NCBI RefSeq assembly: GCF_002836735.1
Contig: NZ_PJAS01000073.1
Location: 62,001-126,000 of the forward strand
Direction: 5' to 3'
Origin: Psychrobacter sp. 4Bb
GTDB taxonomy: Bacteria > Pseudomonadota > Gammaproteobacteria > Pseudomonadales > Moraxellaceae
Length of the DNA: 64,000 nucleotides
The notes beneath the pieces were generated by a model. The model saw only the letters and a list, made by a program, of their open reading frames with translations, was not told where the DNA came from and made no database searches. Shown here one piece after another: positions 60,556 to 64,000 of the stretch (positions are counted from its first letter, which is position 1; the number at the start of each line of letters is the position of its first letter). The position numbers were made by a program, and so were the translations under genes.

Positions 60556-63393
60556 CTAGCCAGCTTCTTTGCTCTCAGCAGCCAATTGACGTAGTACATA
60601 GTGCAATACGCCACCATGACGCACATATTCGCGCTCTTTTGGCGTTTGTAAACCGACATTTACTTCAAAGGTTTCTGCCGAACCATCAGCACGTGTAGCC
60701 GTAACCGTGGCCGTTTTACTCTCGCCATTGTCCAGACCTGTGATGCTGAGCAATTCAGAACCATCTAGTTTGTAGGTTTCTGCGTTTTGACCGTCTTTGA
60801 ACGTCAATGGCAGCACACCCATACCGACTAGGTTTGAACGGTGAATACGCTCAAACGAGCTGGTCAACACCGCTTTTACGCCTAGCAGGATGGTACCTTT
60901 GGCTGCCCAATCACGGCTCGAACCAGAACCATATTCTGACCCACCAAGCACGACTAGCGGACGCTTGTCTTCTTTATACTTCATCGCTGCGTTATAGATA
61001 GGCATCTCTTCGCCATCTTGTAGCGTAGCGCTGTCATCTTTGAAGTAGTAGGTATAACCGCCTTCTTTACCGCCCATCATGGTGTTTTTGATACGGATGT
61101 TGGCAAAGGTACCACGAGTCATGACTGCATCGTTACCACGGCGTGAGCCATAGCTGTTGAAGTCTGCTTCCATCACACCGCGCTCTTGCAAGTACTTACC
61201 TGCTGGTGAGTCTGGATCGATATTACCTGCTGGTGAGATATGATCGGTGGTGATTGAATCACCGAACAGACCTAGGATACGCGCGCCTTCGATATCAGGG
61301 ATACCTTCTGGCTCCATGGTCATACCATCAAAGAACGGTGGGTTTTTGATGTACGTTGACCCTTCATCCCATGGATACAATTGGCTATCCGCTGAACTAA
61401 TTGCGTTCCATGCTGCACTGCCGTCAAATACTTCGCCATAGTTTTTTCGGAACATATCGGCATCGATATTGTTGGCAATTAACTCGTTAATTTCTTCCGA
61501 GGTCGGCCAGATATCTTTTAGAAATACATCATTGCCATCTTGATCCTGTCCTAGCGGATGAGTGGTCAGATCGATATCTACTGTACCTGCTAACGCGTAG
61601 GCAACGACTAACGGTGGTGATGCTAAATAACTGGCTTTGACATGCGAGTGAATACGACCTTCAAAGTTACGGTTACCAGACAGTACCGCTGCTGCGACCA
61701 AATCATTTTCCTCAATGCCTTTTTCGATCTCTTCTGATAATGGTCCTGAATTACCGATACACGTGGTACACCCATAACCGACTAGATAGAAGCCTGTTTT
61801 TTCTAGCTCATCCATCAGATGGGTTTTTTCTAAATAGTCGGTGACCACTTTAGAACCCGGTGCGAGCGATGTCTTCACCCAAGGCTTGGCTTTAAGACCT
61901 TTGGCAGCAGCTTTCTTAGCCACTAGACCTGCACCAATCATTACCGCTGGATTGGAAGTATTGGTACAAGAAGTAATGGCAGCAATAACTACCGACCCGT
62001 CTCGTAGTTTGTGTTGTTTGTCATCGATGCTGACATTTGAGAAGACATTATTTGCTGGCGCGTAACCTGCATTGTCATCACTGGTATCAACTTCGATATT
62101 CGGTTCAGCCGCTAAGTGTTCAGCTTGCTCTTGCTCGCCGCCTTCTTGATCAAAGCGTACTTTGCCTTCTACTTCTGACTTGCGATCTTTGGTCATTTTT
62201 TCTAGCGTTTCGCCAAACTTCTCATGCATATCAGACAAATTGATACGCTGCTGTGGCAAGTTCGGACCAGCAAGTGCTGGCTGTACTGACGACAGATCTA
62301 GTTCTAATTTGCTTGAATAAGTCGCCGCAGGTGTATCGGCATCGTGCCATAAGCCTTGCGCCTTAGCATACTTTTCAACCAACTCAATCTGCTCTTCATC
62401 ACGGCCTGATAGACGCAGGTAATCAATCGCCATTTGGTCAATTGGGAAAATACCACAAGTCGCACCATACTCTGGTGACATATTGGCAATGGTAGCGCGG
62501 TCCGCTAGCGGCATGCTGTGCAGGCCTTGACCGTAGAATTCGACGAACTTACCTACCACACCATGTGCACGCAACATCTCAACGACACGTAATACCAAAT
62601 CGGTTGCGGTGACGCCTTCGGTTAGCTTGCCTTTTAACTCAAACCCGACCACTTGTGGAATCAGCATCGAAGACGGTTGGCCTAGCATCGCAGCTTCAGC
62701 TTCGATACCGCCCACACCCCAACCAAGCACGCCAATACCATTAATCATCGTGGTATGGCTATCTGTACCAAATACTGTATCTGGATAAGCTGTCAGCTCA
62801 CCATCGACGTCTGCTGCCATCACCACACGGGCTAAATATTCAAGGTTAACCTGATGCACGATACCTGTCGCTGGTGGTACCACGACGAAGTTTTCAAAGG
62901 CTTGCTTGCCCCAATGCAAAAATTCATAGCGCTCATTATTACGCTTAAATTCAATCTTCTCATTCAAATCTAGCGCATCTTCGCGGCCATAAGCATCAAC
63001 CTGTACAGAGTGGTCGACGACCAGCTCACTAGGGATAAACGGATTGATCTGCTCAGCCTTACCGCCAAGCTCGACCACTGCATCACGCATCGCAGCCAAA
63101 TCGACTACTGAAGGTACACCAGTGAAATCCTGTAATACCACACGCGCTGGCATAAAGGCGATTTCTTTTGACGCCTCAGCCCCTGCATCCCAGTTGGCAA
63201 CCGCTTCGATATGGTTTTTACCAACTGACTGGCCGCCGTCCTCGTTACGCAATAGGTTTTCTAATACCACTTTCATGCAAAATGGTAGTGTCTTGATATG
63301 CTCATAAGTTTCGGTCAGCTTTGGCAGGCTGTAGTAGGCATGTTCCTTGCCAGCAACCGAAAGGGTGTCTTTTACATCAAAAATATCACTCAT
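60556..63393 (-). CDS. acnA: Aconitate hydratase AcnA
   Basis: 4Fe-4S enzyme of the TCA cycle that converts citrate to isocitrate. The 945-residue protein has the cluster cysteines in SCTNTSNP and YGCTTCIGNSGPL, and the swivel-domain active-site GSEYGSGSSRDWAAKG. At 945 residues it is about 50 longer than the 891-residue E. coli AcnA, owing to a charged insertion (near residues 415-465, with KDRKSEVEGK and EQEQAEHLAAEPN) between domains. The ATG at 63393 follows an AAGGAAG site; an upstream in-frame start at 63429 is less likely. Confidence 0.96.
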   Translation of the reverse strand: MSDIFDVKDTLSVAGKEHAYYSLPKLTETYEHIKTLPFCMKVVLENLLRNEDGGQSVGKNHIEAVANWDAGAEASKEIAFMPARVVLQDFTGVPSVVDLAAMRDAVVELGGKAEQINPFIPSELVVDHSVQVDAYGREDALDLNEKIEFKRNNERYEFLHWGKQAFENFVVVPPATGIVHQVNLEYLARVVMAADVDGELTAYPDTVFGTDSHTTMINGIGVLGWGVGGIEAEAAMLGQPSSMLIPQVVGFELKGKLTEGVTATDLVLRVVEMLRAHGVVGKFVEFYGQGLHSMPLADRATIANMSPEYGATCGIFPIDQMAIDYLRLSGRDEEQIELVEKYAKAQGLWHDADTPAATYSSKLELDLSSVQPALAGPNLPQQRINLSDMHEKFGETLEKMTKDRKSEVEGKVRFDQEGGEQEQAEHLAAEPNIEVDTSDDNAGYAPANNVFSNVSIDDKQHKLRDGSVVIAAITSCTNTSNPAVMIGAGLVAKKAAAKGLKAKPWVKTSLAPGSKVVTDYLEKTHLMDELEKTGFYLVGYGCTTCIGNSGPLSEEIEKGIEENDLVAAAVLSGNRNFEGRIHSHVKASYLASPPLVVAYALAGTVDIDLTTHPLGQDQDGNDVFLKDIWPTSEEINELIANNIDADMFRKNYGEVFDGSAAWNAISSADSQLYPWDEGSTYIKNPPFFDGMTMEPEGIPDIEGARILGLFGDSITTDHISPAGNIDPDSPAGKYLQERGVMEADFNSYGSRRGNDAVMTRGTFANIRIKNTMMGGKEGGYTYYFKDDSATLQDGEEMPIYNAAMKYKEDKRPLVVLGGSEYGSGSSRDWAAKGTILLGVKAVLTSSFERIHRSNLVGMGVLPLTFKDGQNAETYKLDGSELLSITGLDNGESKTATVTATRADGSAETFEVNVGLQTPKEREYVRHGGVLHYVLRQLAAESKEAG

Positions 63394-63689
63394 GATAGCT
63401 TCCTTATCGTTGTTATAAATCCTGGACATAAATTATTATAAGTTTATGTATGACTGGTGGCTCAATAAATGATTGATCTGTCTTGAATCAATATCGCAGT
63501 TTCGCAAAACTGTCTGATATAAATTTTTGTTAACAAAAGAGATAATCATATCTGTAGTGATTAACAGAAACTCCCTTTTACCATAACAAACATATAAGGC
63601 TTTGTTAACGTCTGGACGTTGTCGAATCGTGGCACAATCGTAAACGTAACAACGGTTTAGCGAGCTATTGTTAAATGACTTATTCCTAC

Positions 63690-64000
63690 TCAATTTTTAT
63701 CTTTTTTACGTCGCCCACTGCGGAACACGTAGCTGTCTTCATAAAAGTCAGTATCTGCATTCTCTGCCCAAAAATGTGGCACTCCTAAAATCGGTAACGG
63801 CGCAAGCTGGCGCGGTTTGACGTCATCATTTGATAATAATGTGTCCATGTATTCGGCAACTCTGTCATCCAAATAGCGCATACGTTCAGCTAAGGATAAG
63901 GTAAAGAATTCTGGTGCAACGTGAATGACAATGCTGTGAGCGCATAGAGGTTTGCGTGGGTGTACCAACTGCTCAAGCAGGGCATGCCCAAAGATATAAA
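63690..64000 (-). CDS. DUF3025-like protein, C-terminal part (runs off window)
   Basis: The minus-strand frame is open to the right edge, so only the C-terminal 103 residues are seen. The end PLPILGVPHFWAENADTDFYEDSYVFRSGRRK matches the closing motif of DUF3025, and GHALLEQLVHPRKPLCAHSIVI fits the preceding helix. The function of the family is unknown. It lies 297 bp upstream of acnA in the same direction. Confidence 0.75.
   Translation of the reverse strand, partial: YIFGHALLEQLVHPRKPLCAHSIVIHVAPEFFTLSLAERMRYLDDRVAEYMDTLLSNDDVKPRQLAPLPILGVPHFWAENADTDFYEDSYVFRSGRRKKDKN

Noticed and set aside
63436..63693. 85-residue ORF between acnA and the DUF3025-like gene
   Set aside because: No ribosome site and no recognisable pattern; it overlaps the end of the neighbouring gene only by chance.

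Overview
The window is a stretch of core chromosome from a gammaproteobacterium of the Moraxellaceae, most probably Psychrobacter. The evidence is protein content: a BfmR/BfmS pair that closely resembles the Acinetobacter proteins, a zur-linked znu locus, moderately AT-rich DNA, and a division cluster split in the Moraxellaceae manner. This is inferred from recognised families; no database search was run. No prophage, insertion sequence, CRISPR array or rRNA was seen.

Layout from left to right: the 3' end of a urea ABC importer (urtC partial, urtD, urtE); lgt, thyA and folA; uvrC and a DUF3360-like permease on the minus strand; a DUF4442 hotdog protein; the rpsP-rimM-trmD-rplS operon; an EnvZ-like kinase with no adjacent regulator; the bfmS and bfmR genes; the complete F1Fo ATP synthase operon (atpI, then atpBEFHAGDC); the zinc-uptake locus, with znuA divergent from zur-znuC-znuB across a perfect Zur-type palindrome; cpdA; dksA and gluQRS; ftsW and murD; a SulP anion transporter followed by a double-domain universal stress protein; and glnK-amtB behind a sigma-54-like promoter.

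The second half holds several small secreted proteins, a NUC1-type nuclease, tRNA-Ser(GGA), a lipoprotein, a repeat-rich basic protein, rlmA, the division and murein cluster rsmH-ftsL-ftsI-murE-murF-mraY (minus strand), gltX, two accessory genes (a TTG-started secreted protein and a DCL/DUF3223-like protein), tRNA-Ala(GGC), tRNA-Glu(TTC), a LysE-type exporter, acnA and the end of a DUF3025-like gene.

The most notable unexplained structure is non-coding. Every long gap between cistrons of the atp operon carries a perfect inverted repeat of 7 to 10 bp. A related sequence block recurs in the rpsP-rimM gap. These may be RNA stem-loops that set the unequal output of the subunits. I see no clearly new multi-gene system; the accessory pair at 58.1-59.1 kb and the small conserved-looking proteins are the least understood coding parts.
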